56,724 bases of DNA, from the NCBI RefSeq assembly GCF_036662795.1, contig NZ_JBAFWZ010000023.1, forward strand, positions 1 to 56,724. The letters run 5' to 3'. A program made the translations under genes and the position numbers. Under the pieces are notes generated by a model, which saw nothing but the letters and a program-made list of their open reading frames with translations, was not told where the DNA came from and made no database searches. Of the stretch, positions 48,955 to 56,724 are shown piece after piece. The DNA comes from Lysinibacillus_B sp036662795. Its GTDB lineage: Bacteria; Bacillota; Bacilli; Bacillales_A; Planococcaceae. Positions within the stretch are counted from its first letter, which is position 1, and every line of letters begins with the position of its first letter.

Positions 48955-50367
48955 ATGGTAGTTGGAGATTTCCCAATCGAGCTTGATACTCTCGTTGTTG
49001 GTGCAGGCCCTGGCGGTTATGTAGCAGCAATCCGTGCAGCTCAAACTGGACAAAAGGTAACAGTTGTAGAAAAAGGTAATTTAGGCGGCGTATGTTTAAA
49101 TGTAGGGTGTATCCCTTCAAAGGCATTGATCTCTGTTGGTCACCGCTTCGAGCAAGCAAAGCATTCAGACGATATGGGTATCGTAGCAAGTGATGTGAAA
49201 CTTGATTGGGCAAAAGCACAAGAGTTCAAAAATGGTGTCGTTCAAAAATTAGTTGGCGGCGTTGCAGGTTTACTTAAAGGTAATAAAGTAGATGTCGTGA
49301 AAGGCGAAGCATATTTTGTAGATGCAAACACTGTACGCGTAATCGACGGCGATAACGCACAAACATATACATTTAAAAATGCGATCCTTGCAACAGGATC
49401 TCGCCCAGTTGAAATTCCTACATTCAAATTTACTGAGCGTGTAATTAACTCAACTGGCGCATTATCTCTACCTGAAGTTCCAGGTAAATTAGTAGTAATC
49501 GGTGGTGGTTACATCGGTACGGAGCTAGGTTCTTCTTACGCAAACTTAGGCTCTCAAGTAACAATTATCGAAGGTGGAAAAGATATTTTAGCTGGCTTCG
49601 AAAAGCAAATGACACAAATCGTGAAAAAAGGTCTTAAGAAAAAGGGCGTTGAAGTAGTAGTAGGCGCATCTGCTAAAGGCGTACAAGAAAACGAAAACGG
49701 TGTTATCGTTACGTATGAAGCTGGTGGCGAAGAAAAAACAGTAGAAGCGGACTACGTATTAGTGACTGTAGGTCGTCGTCCAAATACAGACGAAATGGGT
49801 CTTGAAGCTGTAGGCATCGAGTTTGCTGACCGTGGCTTAGTAAAGGTTGACAAACAATGTCGCACAAATATCCCGAACATTTATGCAATTGGTGATATTG
49901 TCTCTGGTCCACAACTTGCACATAAAGCATCTTACGAAGGTAAAGTAGCTGCAGAAGCAATCGCTGGCGAACCATCAATCGTAGACTACCTTGCAATTCC
50001 AGCAGTATGCTTCACAGATCCAGAACTAGCAACTGTAGGTTACTCTGAAGAGCAAGCAAAGGCAGAAGGTCTAGAAGTGAAAGCAGCGAAATTCCCATTC
50101 GCAGCAAACGGCCGTGCATTAGCATTAAATGCTACAGAAGGCTTCGTGAAGCTTGTTGCGCGTAAAGAAGATGGCTTACTTGTAGGTGCTCAAATCGTAG
50201 GTGCAGGTGCATCTGATATGATCGCTGAAATGGGCTTAGCTATCGAAGCAGGTATGACTGCTGAAGACGTAGCTTTAACAATTCACGCGCACCCAACATT
50301 AGGTGAAATTACAATGGAGGCTGCTGAAGTATTACTAGGCAACCCAATCCATATCGTAACTAAGTAA
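48955..50367 (+). CDS. pdhD: Dihydrolipoyl dehydrogenase (E3)
   Basis: 470 residues: FAD motif VVGAGPGGYVAAIRAAQ, redox disulfide GGVCLNVGCIPSKALI, NAD motif VVIGGGYIGTELGSSYANLG, and C-terminal HAHPTLGE active-site dyad. It reoxidises dihydrolipoamide for pyruvate and other 2-oxoacid dehydrogenases. GGAGGCG precedes ATG 48955. It ends the operon, followed by the hairpin at 50379-50422. Confidence 0.96.
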   Translation: MVVGDFPIELDTLVVGAGPGGYVAAIRAAQTGQKVTVVEKGNLGGVCLNVGCIPSKALISVGHRFEQAKHSDDMGIVASDVKLDWAKAQEFKNGVVQKLVGGVAGLLKGNKVDVVKGEAYFVDANTVRVIDGDNAQTYTFKNAILATGSRPVEIPTFKFTERVINSTGALSLPEVPGKLVVIGGGYIGTELGSSYANLGSQVTIIEGGKDILAGFEKQMTQIVKKGLKKKGVEVVVGASAKGVQENENGVIVTYEAGGEEKTVEADYVLVTVGRRPNTDEMGLEAVGIEFADRGLVKVDKQCRTNIPNIYAIGDIVSGPQLAHKASYEGKVAAEAIAGEPSIVDYLAIPAVCFTDPELATVGYSEEQAKAEGLEVKAAKFPFAANGRALALNATEGFVKLVARKEDGLLVGAQIVGAGASDMIAEMGLAIEAGMTAEDVALTIHAHPTLGEITMEAAEVLLGNPIHIVTK

Positions 50368-50677
50368 TTATTAAAAATAGCTGGTCTAATAGCTCGTTGT
50401 ATAACGACTATTAGTGCCAGCTTTTTTTATTAGTTCTATAATATTTGTTGGGTATTCAAAAAGTTTAAGTAGTATTTACAGGAGAGGGGAGCGAATGTCG
50501 AAATTGGTGTCAAGCTTCTAAGGCGGCTGTGAAAAGGCATTGAATCGCTCTGGCATTGGCGCTGAACTCTTTCACTTCAATTAACGAGATCTAATTACCC
50601 AAGTTGCACTCCTAAGAACGAAACCTTTATGGACGGATAACCGTAAATATACTAAGTAAAGGAGTTGAGATTGCCGA
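50368..50677. other. Intergenic region after pdhD
   Basis: It contains the terminator 50379-50422, then about 250 bp with no recognised gene. A GGAGAGGGGAG run near 50481 is followed by ATG near 50495, but its frame stops within eight codons. Confidence 0.5.
50379..50428 (+). terminator. Terminator of the pdh operon
   Basis: AGCTGGTCTAATAG (50379-50392) pairs with CTATTAGTGCCAGCT (50408-50422) with one bulge, followed by TTTTTTT. Confidence 0.85.
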
Positions 50678-51118
50678 ATGATTTTTCGTTCAAAGGTAGA
50701 TAATTTCTTTGTTGCAATTATTTCTATATTAATATTATTAATAGGGTTAGGAACATTGCTACCCCTATTCATTGATAAGAATACAGATTTGATAGATGTC
50801 ATCGTTATGTCTGGTTTATTTATTTTTTTAGAAGGTATTGTAGTGTGGACATCCTTTTCTATCCAGTACGTTTTTTATGATGATTTTTTATTCGTGAGGG
50901 GAGGACCGTTTCGTAGTAAAATTCCATACCAAAAGATAACTATGGTTTCTCAAACGAATGATATTTTTACCGGTTATCGAATCTTATCATCCAAACAGGG
51001 TCTTGAAATATTTAACAGTTCTACAATCTTCGGAAGTGTAAAGATTTCACCTAAGAATAAGAAGGAGTTTATAGACGAGCTAAAAAAACGATGCCCGAAT
51101 GTACACAGACAGGAATAA
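50678..51118 (+). CDS. YyaB/bPH-like PH-domain membrane protein
   Basis: 146 residues: two membrane helices (VAIISILILLIGLGTLLPLF and VIVMSGLFIFLEGIVVWTSF) then a PH-like domain (YDDFLFVRGGPFRSKIPYQK; GSVKISPKNKKEFIDEL). This is the short bacterial PH domain seen in YyaB-type proteins, with no defined role. The ATG 50678 lacks an ideal SD (AAAGGAG lies 18 bases upstream). It is monocistronic and ends with the hairpin at 51152-51179. Confidence 0.7.
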   Translation: MIFRSKVDNFFVAIISILILLIGLGTLLPLFIDKNTDLIDVIVMSGLFIFLEGIVVWTSFSIQYVFYDDFLFVRGGPFRSKIPYQKITMVSQTNDIFTGYRILSSKQGLEIFNSSTIFGSVKISPKNKKEFIDELKKRCPNVHRQE

Positions 51119-51151
51119 ACTTAACAAATAACAGTTGAACGTAATATTTGT

Positions 51152-51179
51152 AATGACCTGTATAAGGGTCATTTTTTTT
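51152..51179 (+). terminator. Terminator after the PH-domain gene
   Basis: AATGACC (51152-51158) pairs with GGTCATT (51167-51173), followed by TTTTTT. Confidence 0.8.
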
Positions 51180-51279
51180 ATGCAGTTCGGAGGGTATCAA
51201 CTATTGCTTAATTTGATTCGACACGTTGAACCGTTTTTCAAGTGCAAGGTTTTAATGGAGGTTAAGTCATAAAACAAAA

Positions 51280-51317
51280 AATGTGCATTCGCACTTATCA
51301 CAGAACGAATGCACATT
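51280..51317 (-). terminator. Terminator of cstA
   Basis: AATGTGCATTCG (51280-51291) pairs perfectly with CGAATGCACATT (51306-51317), just past the stop at 51322. Confidence 0.9.
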
Positions 51318-51321
51318 AGAT

Positions 51322-52752
51322 TTATTGTTTTAAGAACACGGGATTATTGAATCCGTTATGACGAATGATTTGATAAGCATAGAGTAAACCTACTACAACA
51401 GTAGCGGATAAGCCGATAATCATGGCTAAACCGTATTCTAAGCCGAATCCTTCAGGAGCAACCATTAAATACGTGAATACAACAGCGGTCATAAACATGG
51501 CTGGAAGGCCGGCGATCCAGTGGAATTTACCTTCTTTTAATAAATAAGATGTAGCCACCCATAGCATTACCGTTGCCACCATTTGGTTTGTCATCCCAAC
51601 ATAGCGCCATAGGAATTGATAATCGATTGTTGTTAAGTAAAATGCTGGAATAGTAACAGCGACTGTTGCTAAAATTGCCACTGTTTTCTGATTCCCTTTA
51701 ATACGAGAGCCTAAGAAATCTAGCACAATCATACGAGCTGAACGAAGCGATGTATCACCTGTTGTAATAGGTAGGATGATGACACTTAGGACAGCTAATA
51801 AGCCACCTACTGTTCCTAGTAACCCAATAGCAATTTGGTCTACTACACCACCAGCACCTTCTGCTGAAATGACAGCTCCAAGCTCACCTGTACTGCCAAA
51901 GAAGCTCATGCCCGCTGTACACCAGATAAGAGCAATAATTCCTTCACCAATCATCGCGCCGTAAAATACTTTACGTCCCTCTGTTTCTTTTTTTAGCGTA
52001 CGAGAAATAATTGGGCTTTGTGTCGAGTGGAAGCCAGAAATTGCCCCACAAGAAATAGTAATCATAAGTAATGGCCAGATTGGTAAATCAGCAGGATGTA
52101 AATTAGCTAACGTTAATTCTGGAATTTTAATATCTGAGAATAATAATGAAACTAAAATAGCACTAGCCATAATTAATAAAACTGCTCCGAATAACGGATA
52201 AATACGACCGATAATTTTGTTAATCGGTAAGATGGCTGCTAATAAAAAGTAGAAGAAAATAATGACAATCGCAACCATAAATGTAATACCTGTTTTAGCT
52301 GAAATAACTGCTGCAGGACCTGCTGTGAATGCAGCAGCTACTAAAATCATTAACACAACAGATACAATATCTGTAAAGACACGCATTACTTTACCTAAAT
52401 ATTTTTGCACTAGGGCAGGGAATTGTGCACCACCATGACGAAGTGAAAGCATTCCGGCAAAGTAGTCGTGAACTGCACCAGCAAAAATACACCCAAATAC
52501 AATCCAAACCATTGCAACAGGACCATATAACGCTCCTGCAATGGCCCCGTAAATCGGACCAAGACCCGCGATGTTTAATAATTGAATTGTCCAACCCTTC
52601 CAAGCTGGCATCGGCATATAATCAAGGTTATCCGTTTTTGTATAAGCGGGAGTGGGTGTTGCATCATTCACAATAAACACCTTTTCTACAAACTTACCAT
52701 AAACAACATAACCGAGTAGTAATAAAATGATAGAACCTAAAAGTGTAAACAT
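51322..52752 (-). CDS. cstA: Carbon starvation protein CstA family transporter
   Basis: 476 residues and about 13 helices. GCIFAGAVHDYFAGMLSLRH with GGAQFP, GFHSTQSPIISRTLKKETEG and TGDTSLRSARMIVLDFLG are CstA landmarks. The family imports peptides and, in enterobacteria, pyruvate during carbon limitation. TAGGAGAG precedes ATG 52752. A TTGTCA-17-TATAAT promoter and a perfect cre match upstream point to CcpA control, consistent with a carbon-limitation role. Confidence 0.9.
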   Translation of the reverse strand: MFTLLGSIILLLLGYVVYGKFVEKVFIVNDATPTPAYTKTDNLDYMPMPAWKGWTIQLLNIAGLGPIYGAIAGALYGPVAMVWIVFGCIFAGAVHDYFAGMLSLRHGGAQFPALVQKYLGKVMRVFTDIVSVVLMILVAAAFTAGPAAVISAKTGITFMVAIVIIFFYFLLAAILPINKIIGRIYPLFGAVLLIMASAILVSLLFSDIKIPELTLANLHPADLPIWPLLMITISCGAISGFHSTQSPIISRTLKKETEGRKVFYGAMIGEGIIALIWCTAGMSFFGSTGELGAVISAEGAGGVVDQIAIGLLGTVGGLLAVLSVIILPITTGDTSLRSARMIVLDFLGSRIKGNQKTVAILATVAVTIPAFYLTTIDYQFLWRYVGMTNQMVATVMLWVATSYLLKEGKFHWIAGLPAMFMTAVVFTYLMVAPEGFGLEYGLAMIIGLSATVVVGLLYAYQIIRHNGFNNPVFLKQ

Positions 52753-52793
52753 AAAAACTCTCCTAAAATAATTTCATTTTTTTGATAAATCGA

Positions 52794-52822
52794 ATTATAT
52801 AACGTAAAAATTATTTTGACAA
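52794..52822 (-). promoter_or_regulatory. Sigma-A promoter of cstA
   Basis: TTGTCA (52822-52817), 17 bp, TATAAT (52799-52794) on the minus strand, about 42 bp before the start codon. Confidence 0.75.
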
Positions 52823-52878
52823 ACTATTTTTAGAAAATTTATTATATTGAAACTATTAAAAGCTGTGTGGTTGTTTAA

Positions 52879-52892
52879 TGTAATCGGTTACA
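52879..52892. promoter_or_regulatory. CcpA catabolite-responsive element (cre)
   Basis: TGTAATCGGTTACA fits every position of the TGWNANCGNTNWCA consensus. Its centre is about 98 bp upstream of the predicted cstA start, a distance more typical of activation or of control of another promoter. Confidence 0.65.
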
Positions 52893-53074
52893 TCGAGCAG
52901 TTTTAAGTATTTAATGCAATAAAATAGGTATTTGAAAAAGATTAAAAACGGGATAGTTCCGCTTCAGAATTATTAGGAAATACGCTATTCGTAATAGAAA
53001 ATATTAACATAGTATTATTAAATTGGAGTACATTCACGGTATAATATGATTACTAAAGGTAAGGGGGTTATTGT

Positions 53075-53857
53075 ATGGAGTTAGGTTTACAAGGGAAGGT
53101 AGCAATTGTTACAGGAGCTAGTAAGGGAATTGGCTTTTGGACAGCGTTACAGCTTGTAAAAGAGGGGGCTCATGTAACGCTATGTGCGCGTGGGGAAAAG
53201 CAATTACAAGTAGCCGCTACAAGCATCAAAAAGGCAACCGGTAAGGATGTATTAGTTGTATCAGGGGACATGTCGAAGGAAAAGGATTGTAAAGAAGTAA
53301 TAGATAGAACGGTAGAAAAATATGGTCGAATTCATATATTAATAAACAATGCAGGCACAGCTTCTGCCAATTCATTTGAGCAAGTGTCAAGTGAGCTTTG
53401 GCAAACCGACCTTGATTTAAAGCTATTTGGAGCTGTAAATTGCTCTAAATATGCAGTTCCTCATTTAAAAGAATCCGGGGGAGGGTCTATTGTCAATGTA
53501 ACGGCTGTACTAGCAAAAACACCACCAGCGAATTCGCTGCCAACAACAGTAAGCCGTGCCGCTGGACTAGCTCTAACAAAGGCGATGAGCAAGGATTTAG
53601 GTCAATATAATATTCGTGTGAATGCGGTGTGCATCGGACTAATTCGTAGCGACCAAATCGAAAAGCGCTGGAAGGATCAAGCCCCACATCTATCGTGGGA
53701 CGAATATTCTCAGCAAGTTGGTGAATCGATTCCATTAGGCCGAATTGGTGACACAGATGAAGCAGCGAATGTTATTACATTTTTAGCATCAGAGGCAGCA
53801 TCCTACGTAACAGGTACAGCGGTGAATATTGATGGTGGTTCTGGAGGAGCTCTATAA
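53075..53857 (+). CDS. SDR-family protein lacking the catalytic Tyr and Lys
   Basis: 260 residues with an intact NAD(P)-binding motif TGASKGIG (residues 13-20), NNAG (91-94) and the C-terminal GTAVNIDGGSGG. The catalytic YxxxK is replaced by T157-TVS-R161 in SLPTTVSRAAG, and the serine position reads NVTA (141-144). A subgroup with PTxVSRAAG is known in other bacteria, so this is probably a conserved variant rather than an error; oxidoreductase activity is doubtful. TAAGGGGG precedes ATG 53075. Confidence 0.8.
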   Translation: MELGLQGKVAIVTGASKGIGFWTALQLVKEGAHVTLCARGEKQLQVAATSIKKATGKDVLVVSGDMSKEKDCKEVIDRTVEKYGRIHILINNAGTASANSFEQVSSELWQTDLDLKLFGAVNCSKYAVPHLKESGGGSIVNVTAVLAKTPPANSLPTTVSRAAGLALTKAMSKDLGQYNIRVNAVCIGLIRSDQIEKRWKDQAPHLSWDEYSQQVGESIPLGRIGDTDEAANVITFLASEAASYVTGTAVNIDGGSGGAL

Positions 53858-53863
53858 AAATTA

Positions 53864-53890
53864 ACACTCGTCAATTATGGCGAGTGTTTT
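53864..53890 (+). terminator. Terminator after the SDR gene
   Basis: ACACTCG (53864-53870) pairs with CGAGTGT (53881-53887), followed by TTTATT. Confidence 0.8.
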
Positions 53891-53971
53891 ATTGTTCCAA
53901 TTAAAATATGATAAAATGATGTGATTCTGTAGAATTTATACGGATGAAGTCGAAAGATGAGGAATTGTATT

Positions 53972-55192
53972 ATGGAAAATTGGAAACGAAATATTACATT
54001 ATTTTTAACGAGTCAGACAATCTCGTTATTTGGATCTGCCTTAGTGCAATATGCAATTATGTGGCATATAACACTCTCTACGCAATCTGGGCTGATGATG
54101 ACATTGTACATTCTTTGTGGATTCCTACCAACGTTCTTATTAGCTCCTTTTGCTGGTGTTTGGGCAGACCGATACAATCGAAAATGGTTAATTGCTATTG
54201 CTGACGGTATGATTGCCTTTTCAACATTAATTTTAGCTATTCTTTTCTTGATGGGGTATGAGTCTATTTGGTTACTTTTTGTTATTGCAGCGATTCGTGC
54301 ATTTGGTACGGGGATTCAAACACCAGCAGTTGGGGCAATCCTGCCACAAATTGTACCAGAAGATAAGTTAATAAAGGTGAACGGAATCAACGGAAGTATT
54401 CAAGCAGCAATAATGTTTATTGCACCGATGATTAGTGCGGCATTACTTAGCTTGGCAACGCTTGAGGTAATTTTCTTTATTGATGTTGTCACTGCTGCTA
54501 TCGCCATCTTTACATTGTTATTTTTCTTGAAAATCAACGTACACGAAAAAGCTACGGAAAAACAAGTTGGTTATACGGATGATTTTATAGCGGGTATTCA
54601 GTATATTCGTGAGCATGCATTTTTAAAATCGTTCTTTATATTCTTTGCTATGTTATTTTTCTTAACGGCACCAGTGGCTTTCCTAACTCCGCTGCAAGTT
54701 GCGCGGAGTTTTGGAGATGATGTTTGGCGATTAACTGTCATCGAGCTTACATTTTCAATCGGGATGATGGTTGGTGGTGGAGTCATTGCATCGTGGGGCG
54801 GCTTTAAAAATCGTATTCATACAATGGCCTTTGCCGGTGTTATCATGAGTATTTGTACAATTGCCTTAGGGGTTGTACCGAACTTTTGGCTGTACAGTAT
54901 GTTGATGATTATTTTTGGGGTTGCTATGCCAGTTTTCAATACACCAACGACTGTTATAATTCAAGAAAAAGTGGATGGGAATTATTTAGGTCGTATATTT
55001 GGGATTTTTAGTATGATTTCTTCTTCTATGATGCCAATTGGAATGCTAGTATTTGGACCGTTAGCAGATACAATCGCCATTGAATGGATTTTAATAGTAA
55101 CTGGGGTATTGATGTTAGTATTATTAGTTTTATTAGGACGAAATAACGTATTATTAGAGGCTGGGAAACCGAAGTTACTAAGAAATGAGTAG
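53972..55192 (+). CDS. MFS efflux transporter (MefA/MFS_3-like)
   Basis: 406 residues and about 12 helices. The loop motif GVWADRYNRKWLIAIADG and the MefA-like opening NWKRNITLFLTSQTISLFGS place it with macrolide/siderophore-type exporters of the MFS_3 group. ATG 53972 has TGAGG upstream and is preferred to the frame start at 53957. It is monocistronic. Array 2 of the 21-bp repeat begins seven bases after its stop. Confidence 0.82.
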   Translation: MENWKRNITLFLTSQTISLFGSALVQYAIMWHITLSTQSGLMMTLYILCGFLPTFLLAPFAGVWADRYNRKWLIAIADGMIAFSTLILAILFLMGYESIWLLFVIAAIRAFGTGIQTPAVGAILPQIVPEDKLIKVNGINGSIQAAIMFIAPMISAALLSLATLEVIFFIDVVTAAIAIFTLLFFLKINVHEKATEKQVGYTDDFIAGIQYIREHAFLKSFFIFFAMLFFLTAPVAFLTPLQVARSFGDDVWRLTVIELTFSIGMMVGGGVIASWGGFKNRIHTMAFAGVIMSICTIALGVVPNFWLYSMLMIIFGVAMPVFNTPTTVIIQEKVDGNYLGRIFGIFSMISSSMMPIGMLVFGPLADTIAIEWILIVTGVLMLVLLVLLGRNNVLLEAGKPKLLRNE

Positions 55193-55198
55193 GGTGCT

Positions 55199-55350
55199 TG
55201 ACTAGTAAGCTGAAGAAGTGGCGAGTATTTTGCTGCCCTAGCAAGTATTTACGTGTTGAATTTTCACATTGGCGAGTAAATTTCAAATTTCGGCTAGTAA
55301 AATGGAAAAAGTGGCTAGTATTTTTAAATTTTTGGCTAGTAAACATCGGA
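55199..55350. repeat. 21-bp tandem repeat array 2 (GGCTAGTATTT type)
   Basis: Units start at 55199, 55220, 55241 (degenerate, 30 bp to the next), 55271, 55292, 55313 and 55334, with G(G/A)C(G/T)AGTA starts as in array 1. It again lies between convergent genes (MFS plus, VanY-like minus) and just before the terminator at 55374-55411. Confidence 0.88.
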
Positions 55351-55373
55351 ACTAAAAATTTGAGTGAAATCCA

Positions 55374-55411
55374 AAAGGCAAAAAGGTTGTTCTATCAACT
55401 TTTCTGCCTTT
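55374..55411. terminator. Terminator between MFS and VanY-like genes
   Basis: AAAGGCA plus AAAAGGTTG pair with CAACTTTT plus TGCCTTT (55396-55411), with one bulged position. Confidence 0.8.
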
Positions 55412-55427
55412 AGTAATTCATTTATCT

Positions 55428-56249
55428 TTATAGCTCAACTGTGACAATCACGCCAGATGTATTATCACCCGAAATATGATAGGGCTGCCCTTCAATTATG
55501 GATACTTGAAGATTTTCCGACATTGCATAATACGTAATTTCGTATTTCTGGCCATTAATTTGTGTTACATATTGGTTATTTTGCTGTAAGTATTGTAAGT
55601 ATTCCTCGAGTGTCCAATTTTCCTGCCCCATAATCGCACTATGTGGCAACCCTACATACCGGAAATGCCAAGGCTCGTACTGAATGCCTGTAATCGCGAC
55701 CTTATCTTCCGGATAGCGTAAAATGAAACCGTATTTCCACGCATTATTCTTTAGCCATTCTCCCTCAGCCGCTTCTTCCATCAGGCCTCCAGTCGAGCCG
55801 ATATCGATCGACAAGCCTAAATTATGCTCACTGTAGCCTGGTGGTAGTGCGAATTGGGCACCCATCTTTTCATAGAGAGTCGCCTGTACTGCATTGTTTC
55901 GGTAGCTACTATTGATTTTAAATTGATTGACGCCATCCTTTTTAGCCTCTTTTAACATGGATTGCATTTTTTGCAGCACATTATAGGACATTTCAATTGA
56001 GGCATCAGAAATAGTCACATCAGGTATCATTGATTGATGGTCCGCTAATAATTCAATATCAGCTGGAATGCTATTTTTCGTAACAGGAGTGTCACTGTTA
56101 ATTAACAGTAGATCTCCTCGATAGACTTCATCCTCGTTTAATCCAATCTCTATTCTCGAAACCTCTTCGGATTCTGCATTTCTATATTCATTTATAAAAA
56201 ATAATCCACAGAGTATTAGTGCGATAAATAGTAATTTTTTCAATGCCAA
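55428..56249 (-). CDS. VanY-type D-alanyl-D-alanine carboxypeptidase (M15B)
   Basis: 273 residues with an N-terminal membrane anchor (LLFIALILCGLFFI) and an M15B zinc peptidase domain: SEHNLGLSIDIG (H142, D149) and EPWHFRYVG (E192, H195). The family trims the terminal D-Ala of peptidoglycan stems outside the membrane; some members belong to vancomycin-resistance sets. No vanRS genes are here. AAAGGAG precedes ATG 56249. Direct repeats TTCTTAAG at 56315-56333 upstream suggest control by an OmpR-type regulator. Confidence 0.85.
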   Translation of the reverse strand: MALKKLLFIALILCGLFFINEYRNAESEEVSRIEIGLNEDEVYRGDLLLINSDTPVTKNSIPADIELLADHQSMIPDVTISDASIEMSYNVLQKMQSMLKEAKKDGVNQFKINSSYRNNAVQATLYEKMGAQFALPPGYSEHNLGLSIDIGSTGGLMEEAAEGEWLKNNAWKYGFILRYPEDKVAITGIQYEPWHFRYVGLPHSAIMGQENWTLEEYLQYLQQNNQYVTQINGQKYEITYYAMSENLQVSIIEGQPYHISGDNTSGVIVTVEL

Positions 56250-56724
56250 TTCTCCTTTACATAAAGAACTCTATTTAAGATTACAAAGAAATAGTGAAGG
56301 TGTGGGTAGGAGAATTCTTAAGTTTTTCTTAAGTTTTGGTACGAAATCACTCATATTCAATACAAAATAGACTCGGAGTAGCGAGCTGTATTAACAAAAA
56401 GTAGAGATATTTACTAAAAAAAAATTGCGGCTAGCTTTGAAATTACGCTGGATTATAGCTTGAAATGGATCAATTATCTCATTAAACCATCCTAAACCAC
56501 ATGTTGCTGAGTAATGTCTATCTGTCTAGAGGTCCACGGAAATGATGTATATTTATTTCTTTTAAAAACAAAATCTACCCCGCCTAATATTTTTAACAAA
56601 ACTAAAAAACTATACCGTTTTTTTATCGCTAGAATCGCTATTCGGCAGGTTTGACATACAACTTATATATAAATAAGCATTCCTGTTATAAGGATTTTCG
56701 GGGACTTGAAATAAAAAAAGCCCT
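56250..56724. other. Intergenic end of the window
   Basis: 475 bp with no gene seen. It holds the TTCTTAAG direct repeats, and the last bases (AAAAAAAGCCCT) look like the first arm of a terminator for a gene beyond the window. Confidence 0.5.
56315..56333. promoter_or_regulatory. TTCTTAAG direct repeats, 11-bp period
   Basis: TTCTTAAG at 56315-56322 and 56326-56333. Head-to-tail half-sites 11 bp apart are the usual binding plan of OmpR/PhoB-type response regulators. Confidence 0.45.

Noticed and set aside
55026..55346. Minus-strand frame of 106 codons across the MFS end and array 2
   Set aside because: Overlaps the MFS coding end and the repeat array, with no SD or family resemblance.

Overview
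The window reads as chromosome from a low-GC, endospore-forming Firmicute of the Bacillales, most likely a Planococcaceae/Caryophanaceae member close to Lysinibacillus or Solibacillus. The evidence is a spore-protein gene (tlp) behind a sigma-G-like promoter, Bacillus-type Shine-Dalgarno sites throughout, and a block matching the Bacillus subtilis order ykuU-ykuV-ktrC-rnjA-rpoY-ykrA-def-pdhABCD. The genus is inference from protein character and synteny; no search was run.

Layout. 1-4.3 kb: tail of deoD, a small HAD phosphatase, tlp, an MBL-fold hydrolase and a NupC-type nucleoside transporter. 4.3-7.2 kb: a MoxR ATPase / VWA-metallopeptidase pair. 7.2-10.6 kb: an AT-rich accessory stretch with broken genes (Fic remnant, a small membrane gene with an early amber codon), a NUDIX hydrolase and an HTH/DUF6773 pair. 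10.6-14.3 kb: a BCCT osmolyte transporter and an ECF sigma factor with a probable membrane anti-sigma. 14.4-21.1 kb: AlkD-like repair, a FadR-type regulator with a fatty-acid hydroxylase-like enzyme, a cold-shock protein with a structured leader, and a PLP lyase / GPH symporter operon. 21.3-24.3 kb: a five-gene membrane/ATP-grasp cluster. 24.4-31.3 kb: lipoprotein, YbgA-like protein, FAD oxidoreductase, hutG-gltS with a divergent LysR regulator, and an MBL hydrolase. 31.5-39 kb: MerR-CNNM, uppP, and a puuR-like/potABCD polyamine operon. 39.3-50.4 kb: the conserved housekeeping block. 50.7-56.2 kb: PH-domain protein, CstA, a degenerate SDR, an MFS exporter and a VanY-type carboxypeptidase.

How the genes work together. 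PotABCD imports polyamines under an adjacent cupin regulator. HutG produces glutamate from formimidoylglutamate and GltS moves glutamate. PdhABCD forms acetyl-CoA, and CstA is a probable pyruvate or peptide importer preceded by a perfect CcpA cre match. YkuU and YkuV handle peroxide and thiol stress. RNase J1 and RpoY sit together in RNA metabolism. The 21.3-24.3 kb cluster resembles the E. coli YjfL/YjfM/YjfC association and probably ligates a substrate at the membrane.

Most unusual signals: two arrays of a 21-bp GGCTAGTATTT repeat, each between convergent genes; a complete tiny transcription unit (promoter, SD, 23-codon cationic peptide, terminator) between rpoY and ykrA; a 10-bp hairpin between the SD and the TTG start of the CNNM gene that brings their effective spacing to 9 nt; a terminator-like hairpin with seven U residues inside the cold-shock leader; an internal duplication in the VWA metallopeptidase plus a relic of the same gene 3.3 kb away; and an SDR that has lost its catalytic residues.
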